DNA of 64,000 nt. Origin: Flavobacteriales bacterium UBA952 (GTDB lineage: Bacteria; Bacteroidota; Bacteroidia; Flavobacteriales_D; Crocinitomicaceae). The notes under the pieces are model-generated. The model was not told the origin of the DNA and searched no databases. It saw only the letters and a program-made list of their open reading frames with translations. The position numbers and the translations under genes were made by a program. The stretch covers positions 439,037-503,036 of the forward strand of contig DBCS01000004.1 of NCBI GenBank assembly GCA_002293185.1, given 5' to 3'. Shown here piece by piece: positions 23,644 to 32,232 of this stretch. Each line of letters opens with the position of its first letter. Position 1 is the stretch's first letter.

Positions 23644-24183
23644 CTACTGAATTAATTGATAAACGGCTGGGAGTTCGCGACCGCCTTCTTTGTAGTCTAG
23701 GCCGTAGCCTACCACAAAACGATCGTCTATTTCAAAGCCGATATAACTAGGTTGTTGTTTTCCTTTATAAGATTGGGGTTTAAGTAAGAGTGTGCAAATG
23801 GCAATTGAGGCTGGCTGTTCAGATTGCAGCAACTTGACTATTTTATCCATAGTGACACCCGTATCGAGAATGTCTTCAAGCACGATGACATGGCGATTGT
23901 GTAGTGAAGTTTGCAAACCTATGAGTTCATCTACCCTACCACTAGACTGCGTGCCCACGTAAGAACTTACTTTGACAAAAGTGAGTTCGGGCTTACAGGT
24001 GAGTTGTTTGAATAAGTCTGAGGCAAACATGAAGGCACCGTTCAAGACCACTAAAAAAATAGGGTCCTTACCGTTAAAGTCAGTACTTAACTGGCTAGCA
24101 ATTTCTTTTATTCGCGTTTGTATGGTCGTTTCCGAAATGAAGGGCGCAAAAGAAAGATCGTGTATGTGAACCGCTGTACGCAT
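23644..24183 (-). CDS. hpt: Hypoxanthine phosphoribosyltransferase
   Basis: 179 aa from ATG 24183; the frame extends 6 codons further up but only through the promoter. It salvages hypoxanthine and guanine with PRPP. The PRPP loop is VIVLEDILDTGVTM (near 96-109), and FVVGYGLDYKEGGRELP near the C-terminus is the conserved base-binding end. A TAnnTTTG element sits 7 bases upstream of the start. It diverges from purK with only 39 bases between start codons and leads the operon hpt-adk-obgE-PAP2-crcB. Confidence 0.94.
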   Translation of the reverse strand: MRTAVHIHDLSFAPFISETTIQTRIKEIASQLSTDFNGKDPIFLVVLNGAFMFASDLFKQLTCKPELTFVKVSSYVGTQSSGRVDELIGLQTSLHNRHVIVLEDILDTGVTMDKIVKLLQSEQPASIAICTLLLKPQSYKGKQQPSYIGFEIDDRFVVGYGLDYKEGGRELPAVYQLIQ

Positions 24184-24190
24184 CGTTATA

Positions 24191-24198
24191 CAAAGGTA
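24191..24198 (-). promoter_or_regulatory. -7 element of hpt
   Basis: Minus strand TACCTTTG, 7 bases before the hpt ATG at 24183. It lies 12 bases from the divergent purK element. Confidence 0.65.
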
Positions 24199-24210
24199 CA
24201 ATTTTAAACG

Positions 24211-24218
24211 TATCTTTG
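24211..24218 (+). promoter_or_regulatory. -7 element of purK
   Basis: TATCTTTG matches TAnnTTTG, then 4 bases, then ATG 24223: predicted leaderless mRNA. Confidence 0.7.
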
Positions 24219-24222
24219 CTGC

Positions 24223-25371
24223 ATGGCAAAAACATGGTACGGTAGGGAACTACAAATCGGCGTGCTCGGCGGAGGTCAATTGGGGAGAATGCTCATCCAA
24301 GCAGCCAACAGTTTTGACATTCAATTACACATGCTAGACCCCGACCCAACTGCCCCGTGTTCTCAAATTGCCTATAGCTTTCAAGTAGGGTCGCTCACCG
24401 ACTACAACACAATTATGGCCTTTGGTCAAGATAAAGACCTGCTTACGGTAGAAATCGAAAACGTCAATACCGATGCGCTTCGTACGCTCGAAAAGCAGGG
24501 TGTTAAAGTATATCCTCAACCACATATATTAGAACTTATTCGAGATAAAGGCTTACAAAAGCAGTTTTACCTCGACCATCAAATTCCAACTGCTCCCTTT
24601 ATTTTTTGGGATACAAATAATAAAGGCGAGCCTCCCTTTGAATTCCCTATAGTTCATAAACTCAGAACAGGTGGTTATGACGGAAAAGGCGTTCAGATTG
24701 TCAAAAACCAGCAGGCATTCGAACATAGTTTTGAGGCGCCTTCTATCATCGAGGCCTGTATTCCGTTTGTGAAAGAGCTTTCTGTGATCGTAGCGCGCAA
24801 CGCAGACCTTCAAACCAAGTGTTTCCCATTGGTGGAATGCGAATTCAATCCGGAAGCTAATTTGGTGGAGTTTTTATTTTCACCAGCAGCGGTCTCCACA
24901 GAAATAGAGGTGCAGGCCAAAGCTATTGCCATTGACATCATTGAAAAACTCGACATGATCGGCATTTTAGCCGTCGAATTATTTCTAACGGCTGAAGATG
25001 AACTACTCGTTAATGAAATTGCCCCTAGACCACACAACAGCGGCCATCATACTATTGAAATTGCGCGCTGTTCACAATTTGAGCAGCACCTTCGCGCTAT
25101 TTTAAACCTTCCTTTAGGCGATACCGATTTACACAGCGCAGGTGCTATGCTGAACCTCGTCGGCGAAAAAGGTCAAGAAGGACCTGTCCACTACGAAGGC
25201 CTTGAAGAAATCTTAAAAATACCAGGCGTTCATCCGCATTTGTACGGAAAGGCGCAAACCAAACCTTTCCGCAAGATGGGACATGTTACCATCAGTGCAG
25301 GGCATATGAATGAAGTTCGCGCAAAAGCCCAAATTGTAAAAGACACTATTAAGGTACTTGCTAAAAAATAA
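24223..25371 (+). CDS. purK: 5-(carboxyamino)imidazole ribonucleotide synthase
   Basis: 382 aa ATP-grasp enzyme that carboxylates 5-aminoimidazole ribonucleotide using ATP and bicarbonate in de novo purine synthesis. N-terminal domain IGVLGGGQLGRMLIQAA; ATP-grasp core with HKLRTGGYDGKGVQIV and, for metal binding, NEIAPRPHNSGHHTIE near 267. Length fits the family. The gene is monocistronic between a leaderless-type promoter and a bidirectional terminator. Divergence from hpt puts salvage and de novo purine genes side by side. Confidence 0.95.
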   Translation: MAKTWYGRELQIGVLGGGQLGRMLIQAANSFDIQLHMLDPDPTAPCSQIAYSFQVGSLTDYNTIMAFGQDKDLLTVEIENVNTDALRTLEKQGVKVYPQPHILELIRDKGLQKQFYLDHQIPTAPFIFWDTNNKGEPPFEFPIVHKLRTGGYDGKGVQIVKNQQAFEHSFEAPSIIEACIPFVKELSVIVARNADLQTKCFPLVECEFNPEANLVEFLFSPAAVSTEIEVQAKAIAIDIIEKLDMIGILAVELFLTAEDELLVNEIAPRPHNSGHHTIEIARCSQFEQHLRAILNLPLGDTDLHSAGAMLNLVGEKGQEGPVHYEGLEEILKIPGVHPHLYGKAQTKPFRKMGHVTISAGHMNEVRAKAQIVKDTIKVLAKK

Positions 25372-25396
25372 AAAGAGCCGCAAATGCAGCTCTTTT
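25371..25396. terminator. Bidirectional terminator between purK and the Omp28-like gene
   Basis: Arms AAAAGAGC (25371-25378) and GCTCTTTT (25389-25396) with a 10-base loop. A-run and T-run flank the stem, so it can serve both convergent genes. It begins at the last base of the purK stop codon. Confidence 0.7.
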
Positions 25397-25423
25397 CAAT
25401 GGTCAAGTTGAAGGGTATTCAGC

Positions 25424-27430
25424 TTATCTGATGACCAGTTTCTTTTGAATGCGCTCACCATTCATTTGCAGTTCTACAATGTAAAGCCCTGGAGCAAAAT
25501 TGGTTGTATTGAGTCCGATCTCAAAATCACCTTTTAGGCTCCCAAACTGGCGGGCTTGAAGAATGCCGCCTTTGGCATCGAGCACGCGAACACTTACAGG
25601 TGCAGCTGTAGGGATATGCAGTGTAATATTTGCAAAATCCGAAGCTGGGTTTGGCGCAACGGTTAACATCTGTGCTAAGTTGGTAAAACTAATTTCTTGT
25701 AACCCGGTGGTCACAAATCCATTCTGAATTGCTTCATTGATGGTGGTATACCCTGCGTTATCTATTTTTCCTTGAGGATCGATGAGCATACCAACAATAT
25801 GCATTTGGGTTTCATCCCAGTTTGCAGGAAGGGTAAAACTAAAATTAGCGGTGTAGGTATCACCAACTGCTGTTGAAGCGGCAATGACACCTGTTTGTCC
25901 GGTAAAGCTTGGTGCAATAGCACGTGCAACGTGGTCATAAACCATCTGAGCAGCCGGAACCGAACTTGGCAAGTTCTCATAACCACCCATCACTCCATTA
26001 TTACCTCCGGCATAGGCATTTGCTTGGTTATACCCAGCTCCGGTTCCCGTAACGCCATCTTCGGTGAGTGCACAGGCCACTTTATAAGAACCATTCGTAG
26101 CTTGTAGCATTTCTGTACTGATCGAAATATTGAGTAAACGCGTAGATGGTTCATAGGTTGCGCCATTCGTTAGCACTCCTTTCGGAGCAGTTTGCAAACG
26201 GGTAAAGAAATCAGAACTCATTTGAGACGGATCTACATCACCCAAGCGATCGACGACTGCACTTGGGTAACCGCCGATGAGCGTACCTATGCCCGCGTCA
26301 TAGTCGGCAACCACCATAGGATCGCCGTTGTGTACGGCAATTCCGGCCCAATAACCAGCGTAATCTGCTTGGAATTTATCCATAAATACTGCTCCTCTCG
26401 GGCACCACTGACACCATGTACCTGTGGCTTCTTCGCCAACTACAATTTTACCTGCTGCCGGAACAACTGGGTCTACCACTTGGGTAAGTGTATTGTCGTT
26501 GGCGTTGTCATCATTGCCACCATTGATATTTGTAATCGTAACCACAGCATTGGAAGCTCCAGCTACTAAATTGAAGCTCGGAATATTTACGCTGTAGCTT
26601 GCAATACTGGCTACATTGACACCGGTAACATTTTGGGTGTAGTTTTGTCCATTGTAATTTAAGTTGACATTAAAAGCCGTTAAGGCATTTTGGCCAGCAT
26701 TAATAATGGAGACTACTGGGCTAACGCTTTGGCCTGCTATAAAACCACCCATATCGAGTGAAGCAACCATTGCGTTGAGCGCGGGTAGCGTATAGGTTTG
26801 GTAATCAAAATTCACGTTGTCCATGAAAAATTGATTGTTTTGCAACGGAAAATAGTCAGCAGAGGCAATCGTATTTATACCATTCACCCAAGTACCGACT
26901 AATTGGTTGTTGATGTATGCTTTCCAAACATGAAGTGTAAGATTGGCCTCAATCTTTAAATTGAACCAAGTTGCCTCAGGGTAGGTACCTGAACATAAAT
27001 TAGTGCTTATACCATCATTGATAGTAAGCGCGCCGGCATCAAGGAAAACATTTAAAGCCCATAAAGAACCAATTGCCTGGGCACCTTGTAGATTAAAATA
27101 AGCACCTTTTCCAGCATTCACATAAAAATCTGAACTCAAAGTGAAGATACCCGAATTATAGAGTTGCCCAAAGGTAAGGACTACATCTTGAGGGCCTCCG
27201 CTTGCGGCAGTTGAGGAGAAATAAACAGAATGTGGTGCGCTAGCCGCTTGGTTGTTGGTAGTGGCCACATCTTCTGCTCCTCCCTGAGAACCAGACCAAG
27301 TGGTCCAGTTAGTGGATTGCGGGCCAATAAAGGAGCCCAAGGCATAGTTGTCAAAATTGTCTGAGAAAATTTGGGCCGAGGCCAATTGGGCACTAAGGAT
27401 AACCGTAAGGAGTAGAATGTTCTTTTTCAT
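25424..27430 (-). CDS. Secreted Omp28-like protein with CxxC motif and T9SS sorting domain
   Basis: 668 aa. Signal peptide MKKNILLLTVILSAQLASAQ, then a choice-of-anchor/lectin-like N-terminal beta domain (about 25-215), a CARDB-like segment (about 220-325), and an Omp28/thioredoxin-like domain (about 330-560) with EEATGTWCQWCPRG, a CxxC pair of the thiol-redox type. The last 80 residues (LTVAPNPASDFANITL ... PGLYIVELQMNGERIQKKLVIR) are a type A T9SS sorting domain, so it is exported and cell-surface attached. Omp28 proteins are known as surface antigens; enzymatic activity is unproven. Monocistronic with a shared terminator. Confidence 0.86.
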   Translation of the reverse strand: MKKNILLLTVILSAQLASAQIFSDNFDNYALGSFIGPQSTNWTTWSGSQGGAEDVATTNNQAASAPHSVYFSSTAASGGPQDVVLTFGQLYNSGIFTLSSDFYVNAGKGAYFNLQGAQAIGSLWALNVFLDAGALTINDGISTNLCSGTYPEATWFNLKIEANLTLHVWKAYINNQLVGTWVNGINTIASADYFPLQNNQFFMDNVNFDYQTYTLPALNAMVASLDMGGFIAGQSVSPVVSIINAGQNALTAFNVNLNYNGQNYTQNVTGVNVASIASYSVNIPSFNLVAGASNAVVTITNINGGNDDNANDNTLTQVVDPVVPAAGKIVVGEEATGTWCQWCPRGAVFMDKFQADYAGYWAGIAVHNGDPMVVADYDAGIGTLIGGYPSAVVDRLGDVDPSQMSSDFFTRLQTAPKGVLTNGATYEPSTRLLNISISTEMLQATNGSYKVACALTEDGVTGTGAGYNQANAYAGGNNGVMGGYENLPSSVPAAQMVYDHVARAIAPSFTGQTGVIAASTAVGDTYTANFSFTLPANWDETQMHIVGMLIDPQGKIDNAGYTTINEAIQNGFVTTGLQEISFTNLAQMLTVAPNPASDFANITLHIPTAAPVSVRVLDAKGGILQARQFGSLKGDFEIGLNTTNFAPGLYIVELQMNGERIQKKLVIR

Positions 27431-27484
27431 AGTTTGGCTTGTTTAAGAGCCAAAAGTTAAATAAATGGATCGAATAAAACTAAT

Positions 27485-28213
27485 TTATGACTGAACTTTA
27501 GACAGATAGCGCAACACCTCAGCTGCCCCCATTAAACCAAAAAGCGCAGGCATGTAACTTACGGTTCCATAAAAACTCTTCTTGTAGCGGGTGCCATCGG
27601 TCATCTTTAAAGAATGTGGTTGCTGAACTTCCGTTGAAAAAACGACTTTCACCCCACGATACGAAGCATTTTTTCGCTTCATACGCTTCTTGATATGGGA
27701 ACCTAATTTGCAGCCAGAAAGTTGCTCCATGTTGGCAACGCGAACCTGCGCAGGATCGGTTTTACCACCTGCTCCCATATGTGAAATGATTTTTATTTTC
27801 AAGCGTTTACATGCGAGTATCCATTCGAGTTTAGGGGTTACTGAATCGATACAATCCATCACATAATTTGGTCTGTCCTCTTCTAGTATCTGCCAAACGC
27901 GTGCTGGCAAAACAAACTCTTCAATGACAGTCAGTTGGCAATCTGGATTGATTTCTCGAATCCTTTGTGCCAAAACAACAGCTTTATTTTGACCTAAGGT
28001 AGAGTCGAGTGCAGTAAGTTGGCGATTTTTGTTTGAGGCATCAAATGCATCACCATCGATGATGGTCATGTGTCCGACGCCTGCCCTAGCTACAAACTCA
28101 GCGGCATAAGATCCAATTCCACCGAGGCCAACAATCAATACGTGTGCATCTTTAAGCTGCTGCATGCTTTGTGCACTTAACAAAAGTTCTGTGCGTTCTA
28201 ACCAGTTTGTCAT
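27485..28213 (-). CDS. tcdA: tRNA threonylcarbamoyladenosine dehydratase
   Basis: 242 aa from ATG 28213; upstream in-frame starts overlap the promoter region. E1-like/ThiF fold: VLIVGLGGIGSYAAEFVARAG with the nucleotide-binding GxGGxG (about 29-34) and the DGDAFDASNKNRQ segment, typical of TcdA (CsdL/YgdL). It uses ATP to cyclise t6A37 of tRNA to ct6A. Length is as in the family. A TAATTTTG element on the minus strand at 28232-28239 abuts the promoter of the divergent transporter gene. Confidence 0.92.
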   Translation of the reverse strand: MTNWLERTELLLSAQSMQQLKDAHVLIVGLGGIGSYAAEFVARAGVGHMTIIDGDAFDASNKNRQLTALDSTLGQNKAVVLAQRIREINPDCQLTVIEEFVLPARVWQILEEDRPNYVMDCIDSVTPKLEWILACKRLKIKIISHMGAGGKTDPAQVRVANMEQLSGCKLGSHIKKRMKRKNASYRGVKVVFSTEVQQPHSLKMTDGTRYKKSFYGTVSYMPALFGLMGAAEVLRYLSKVQS

Positions 28214-28231
28214 TTTTAGATGATTTCGCGC

Positions 28232-28239
28232 CAAAATTA
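28232..28239 (-). promoter_or_regulatory. -7 element of tcdA
   Basis: Minus strand TAATTTTG, 18 bases before the tcdA ATG. Only one base separates it from the opposed element at 28241-28248. Confidence 0.5.
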
Positions 28240-28240
28240 C

Positions 28241-28248
28241 TATATTCG
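28241..28248 (+). promoter_or_regulatory. Variant -7 element of the first POT transporter gene
   Basis: TATATTCG, one mismatch to TAnnTTTG, 22 bases before ATG 28271. Confidence 0.4.
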
Positions 28249-28270
28249 GCCAAATTAAAGTCAACTAACT

Positions 28271-30001
28271 ATGGAACAAACGATTCAAAAAGGACACCCG
28301 AAAGGTCTTTACCTGCTATTTGTAACAGAGATGTGGGAACGCTTCAGCTACTACGGTATGCGCGCTATTCTCATGCTGTTTATGACCAAAGCTTTGCTTT
28401 TTGATTCTGAATTTGCCTCTGGCCTATATGGCAATTATACAGGTTTGGTGTACCTTACTCCACTCATTGGTGGCTACATCTCTGATCGCTATTGGGGCAA
28501 TCGGAAATCTATTTTTGTAGGCGGTATCATCATGGCTATAGGGCAGTTCATGTTATTCTTCTCTGCCAGTTCAATTGGTACGCCAATTGCTTCAATTGCA
28601 TTTTATATTGGCCTTTTATGTTTGATCATCGGAAACGGTTTCTTCAAGCCGAATATTTCCACGATGGTCAATCAACTTTATGCTCCTGGTGACAAACGCG
28701 TAGACGGCGCCTTCTCTATTTTCTACATGGGAATCAATCTCGGTGCTTTTCTCTCACCACTTGTTTGTGGTACGCTCGCAGAAAAAATTGACTACCGCTG
28801 GGGCTTTCTTGCTGCCGGAGTAGGCATGCTTATTGGTGTGGCAGTTTTTGAAATACTCAAAAACAAATATATTGTCTCTGCCGATGGCGAGGTTGTTGGT
28901 GGTAAACCAAAACCGTATGAAAAACCTTCCGAAGAAATTCAAGAACAGGTCGCAAATTCAAGCCCTATTCAGCGCATAGCCATGTGGTTGGCGGTCTACG
29001 CTGCCTTGTGGTATGTCTTTATGCAACTCGTTGGTTTTAATTTTGTCTCTACACTGATTTTTGCAACTTCCATTGCTGCATCAGGGTTTGTTATCACCGA
29101 TCCATCTTTGTCCAAAATTGAACGCTCTCGCATCATCGTCATTTATATTATTGCCTTTTTTGTGATCTTCTTTTGGTCTGCTTTTGAACAAGCAGGGGCC
29201 TCACTGACGCTTTTTGCTGATCAACAAACAGACCGAACCATTTTTGGCTGGGAAATGCCGGCCTCCTACTTTCAATCTGTGAATCCTTTAGCAATTATCA
29301 TCTTTGCTCCTCTTTTTGCCGTGCTCTGGGGTTATCTTGGCAAACGTAACATGGAACCTGCATCACCTGTCAAACAAGCAGTAGGCTTATTCTTATTAGC
29401 AATAGGATACTTCATTATTGCTGTTGGGGTATCGGGTGTAGAAGGCTCGTCCAAAACGAGTATGTTCTGGTTGCTCAGTATGTACATGGTGCACACTCTA
29501 GGTGAGCTCTGTCTTTCGCCAATTGGCTTGTCTATGGTAGCACGTTTGGCTCCATTGCGCTTAGGTTCTTTGCTCATGGGCATTTGGTTCATGAGTAACG
29601 CCATGGCCAATGACTTTGCTGGCATGCTCTCTAAATTATATCCAGAACAATATGTAAGTGTAAGTGCCGTAATTTCACAAGAAGAAACGAGTAAAGTCCA
29701 ATTGTTGGAACGAAAAGAAGGCAAAGACGAACTCTTAGCTGAACCCAAAACCTTCGGCGACCAAGACTATGTGGCTATTTCCTCTGTCAACTTTAGTGAA
29801 ATCCAGAAGAAAGCAAACAGAGATCTCGCCTTTAAACAAATTACCACCAATTCTAAAGTGCAAGAAAAATCTTTCTTTGGCTTTAAGGTGAACTCTCTAT
29901 ATAGTTTCTTTATGGTGTTTGTCTTTATGGGCGGAATCGCAGCCATTATTTTATTCTTGCTCCAAAAGAAACTACTTTCCATGATGCACGGCATCCGTTA
30001 A
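28271..30001 (+). CDS. POT family proton-coupled peptide transporter
   Basis: 576 aa, about 12-14 membrane helices, inner membrane. The ExxER proton-coupling motif is E20-M-W-E23-R24. PTR family signatures GNGFFKPNISTM and FYMGINLGAFLSPL follow. It takes up di- and tripeptides with protons. A long soluble-looking insertion (about 465-545; VQLLERKEGKDELL, EIQKKANRDLAFKQI) before the last helix is unusual compared with E. coli DtpA. A second POT gene follows 15 bases later. Confidence 0.92.
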   Translation: MEQTIQKGHPKGLYLLFVTEMWERFSYYGMRAILMLFMTKALLFDSEFASGLYGNYTGLVYLTPLIGGYISDRYWGNRKSIFVGGIIMAIGQFMLFFSASSIGTPIASIAFYIGLLCLIIGNGFFKPNISTMVNQLYAPGDKRVDGAFSIFYMGINLGAFLSPLVCGTLAEKIDYRWGFLAAGVGMLIGVAVFEILKNKYIVSADGEVVGGKPKPYEKPSEEIQEQVANSSPIQRIAMWLAVYAALWYVFMQLVGFNFVSTLIFATSIAASGFVITDPSLSKIERSRIIVIYIIAFFVIFFWSAFEQAGASLTLFADQQTDRTIFGWEMPASYFQSVNPLAIIIFAPLFAVLWGYLGKRNMEPASPVKQAVGLFLLAIGYFIIAVGVSGVEGSSKTSMFWLLSMYMVHTLGELCLSPIGLSMVARLAPLRLGSLLMGIWFMSNAMANDFAGMLSKLYPEQYVSVSAVISQEETSKVQLLERKEGKDELLAEPKTFGDQDYVAISSVNFSEIQKKANRDLAFKQITTNSKVQEKSFFGFKVNSLYSFFMVFVFMGGIAAIILFLLQKKLLSMMHGIR

Positions 30002-30016
30002 ATTTAAAATTCACCT

Positions 30017-31633
30017 ATGTTTGGTTCAAAACATCCAAAAGCGCTCCCCTTTCTCTTCTTATCAGAAATGTGGGAGCGTTTCGGTTATTACCTCATGATT
30101 GGTATTTTCACGCTTTATCTTAAAGATACAGAGCGTGGATTCGGGCTCAATGAAGCACAAGCGAGCGACCTCTACGGCACGTTCATCGCACTCGTTTTTT
30201 TAACACCTTTTATCGGTGGCTTGTTAGCTGACCGCATCTTAGGCTATCGAAAATCAATTATTATCGGTGGTATTTTAATGGGATTAGGATACATTCTAAT
30301 GTCGATTAAAGATTTGAATTTCTTGTATCTATCCATGACCCTAATTATTCTTGGGAATGGTTTTTTCAAACCAAACATTTCTACCCTCTTAGGGAATGTA
30401 TATAACGAAGCGTCCTATAAAGCCCGCAAAGACGCAGGATACAACATTTTTTATATGGGGATCAATATCGGGGCGTTTATCTGTAATTTCTTTGGTGCAG
30501 CGCTTTACAATATGTACGGTTGGTACGCCGCTTTTTGGGCAGCGGGTGTAGGGATGTTCATTGGTGTGGTTGTTTTTATCATTGGCACCAAACACTATAA
30601 ACACGCCGATCAGATCAAACCAGTGAGTGCTACGGATATGCCACTACTCAAAATATTGGGCACTATTTTGCTTCCTGCGGTCATTTTTGGGCTCATACCA
30701 CTGACTTTTGAAACACCTTTGGTGGGCTCGAAATCTACCGATGCCTTTCTCTTTGGCTGCATTCCTGTTGTTTTCTTTTATATTCACCTTTATCGCAAAT
30801 CACCAGCCACTGAAAAACCACAAATTGGCGCCATGCTCTCTATTTTTGCAGTAGTTATCGCTTTTTGGGCTATTTTCAAGCAGAATGGTTCTACGATGAA
30901 TACTTGGGCCATGAATTATACAGACCGCGAGGTACCTGTTGTTGTTCAACCGCTAACCACCCAGCTCAAACTTTCCGAAGAGATTACGTATTCAAAAGAC
31001 AGCGTTCCATTTATAGACAAGCAATTTCGCGTCGTAGAAAAGAACAAAAAAGTCTTAGCGTACCCCTCTTACTTCAATAATCAAGCAGCAAACAAACTTC
31101 CCAAAGAAGGCGCAACGATTCGTGTATTCAATACCAATTTATTTCAGAGCGTAAATCCATTTTGGGTCATTGCTTTAACGCCTCTGGTCGTCGCATTTTT
31201 TGCATTTCTAAATCGAAAAGGTAAAGAACCCTCTACGCCTACCAAAATTGCCTTTGGGCTGCTTATCTCGGCGCTCTCCTGCCTTGTGATGGTTGGCGCA
31301 GTTTATGCCTCGAATAATGGTGCTGACAAATCTTCAGCATGGTGGTTTATTAGTTCTTATGCCGTGATTACCATCGGAGAACTATTTCTGAGCCCAATGG
31401 GCTTGTCTTTGGTTTCTAAATTGAGCCCTGCCCGCCTTACCTCATTAATGATGGGCGGTTGGTTTTTGGCTACGTCTATCGGGAATAAACTTTCTGGGGT
31501 GCTCAGTTCTATGTGGGATGGCTACGAGCAGAAAGTCAACTTTTTCTATGTAAACTTCGTCCTATTAGGATTGGCAGCGCTATTGCTTTTTGGTATGTTG
31601 CGCAAGCTCAACAAGATCTTTAGCCAGTACTAG
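30017..31633 (+). CDS. POT family proton-coupled peptide transporter (second copy)
   Basis: 538 aa paralogue of the preceding gene and likely cotranscribed. ExxER motif E17-M-W-E20-R21, GNGFFKPNISTLL and FYMGINIGAF are intact. Here the soluble insertion lies mid-protein (about 300-370; VVVQPLTTQLKLSEE, IDKQFRVVEKNKKV) rather than near the end, so the two are not recent duplicates. Different peptide ranges are likely. Its stop overlaps the convergent hypothetical gene by 4 bases. Confidence 0.92.
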   Translation: MFGSKHPKALPFLFLSEMWERFGYYLMIGIFTLYLKDTERGFGLNEAQASDLYGTFIALVFLTPFIGGLLADRILGYRKSIIIGGILMGLGYILMSIKDLNFLYLSMTLIILGNGFFKPNISTLLGNVYNEASYKARKDAGYNIFYMGINIGAFICNFFGAALYNMYGWYAAFWAAGVGMFIGVVVFIIGTKHYKHADQIKPVSATDMPLLKILGTILLPAVIFGLIPLTFETPLVGSKSTDAFLFGCIPVVFFYIHLYRKSPATEKPQIGAMLSIFAVVIAFWAIFKQNGSTMNTWAMNYTDREVPVVVQPLTTQLKLSEEITYSKDSVPFIDKQFRVVEKNKKVLAYPSYFNNQAANKLPKEGATIRVFNTNLFQSVNPFWVIALTPLVVAFFAFLNRKGKEPSTPTKIAFGLLISALSCLVMVGAVYASNNGADKSSAWWFISSYAVITIGELFLSPMGLSLVSKLSPARLTSLMMGGWFLATSIGNKLSGVLSSMWDGYEQKVNFFYVNFVLLGLAALLLFGMLRKLNKIFSQY

Positions 31634-32196
31634 CCGATTCGCTTCTGAACCAAAGCAGCTACCTTTTGATAAAAATGTTGGGGTTGGTAGGTACGCCATT
31701 CGATTTCTTCGAGTTCTCCTCCCATCACAAAATAGTGGTCAATACCCACCTGTTCAAACTCTCGAATGACATGGTCGTGGAAGTTGACCATGGCTATCCA
31801 GCCGTCTTCGACGTCATCAAACCATTCTTCGTAGTAGCAGTCGTCGGAATGATGAAAATTGAGCACATTTTCTCCAATCAAAATAAACGCAGCAATTCCC
31901 GATTCAATTAAAAGATCAATGACCTCCCGCTTAAATAGCATGATATCGTTTTCAATGGCATCATTCCATTCACCGATAAGTTCAATAATAGCAAACTGCT
32001 CGTCGTAGTCCACAAAAAGAATCTTTATAAATAATGTTGGTGAGCCGAATTCATCCCATTGCGGATGAATATAAAAATTGTAGATGGTGTTGCTAAATGC
32101 AAATTCGCTGTACTCACGGCCATAAAATGGAGAGCTGGGGTCTTCGTCAGCAATGTAGTAGCCACGCCAATTGTAAAAGGGTTCAACGAAATGCAT
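31630..32196 (-). CDS. Acidic hypothetical protein, 188 aa
   Basis: I do not recognise the family. The sequence is acidic and rich in aromatic residues (FYNWRGYYIADEDPSSPFY at the start; DDCYYEEWFDDVEDGW near 120) and has the alternating hydrophobic pattern of a compact cytoplasmic alpha/beta protein; no signal or membrane segment. ATG 32196 lies 4 bases after a TAATTTTG promoter element on the minus strand. It diverges from trmB with 36 bases between start codons. Confidence 0.75.
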   Translation of the reverse strand: MHFVEPFYNWRGYYIADEDPSSPFYGREYSEFAFSNTIYNFYIHPQWDEFGSPTLFIKILFVDYDEQFAIIELIGEWNDAIENDIMLFKREVIDLLIESGIAAFILIGENVLNFHHSDDCYYEEWFDDVEDGWIAMVNFHDHVIREFEQVGIDHYFVMGGELEEIEWRTYQPQHFYQKVAALVQKRIG

Positions 32197-32200
32197 GCCG

Positions 32201-32208
32201 CAAAATTA
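32201..32208 (-). promoter_or_regulatory. -7 element of the 188-aa protein gene
   Basis: Minus strand TAATTTTG, followed after 4 bases by the start codon at 32196. Confidence 0.65.
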
Positions 32209-32220
32209 CAAGGAATCTCT

Positions 32221-32228
32221 TAACTTTG
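32221..32228 (+). promoter_or_regulatory. -7 element of trmB
   Basis: TAACTTTG, followed after 4 bases by the GTG start at 32233. Confidence 0.65.
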
Positions 32229-32232
32229 CCTT

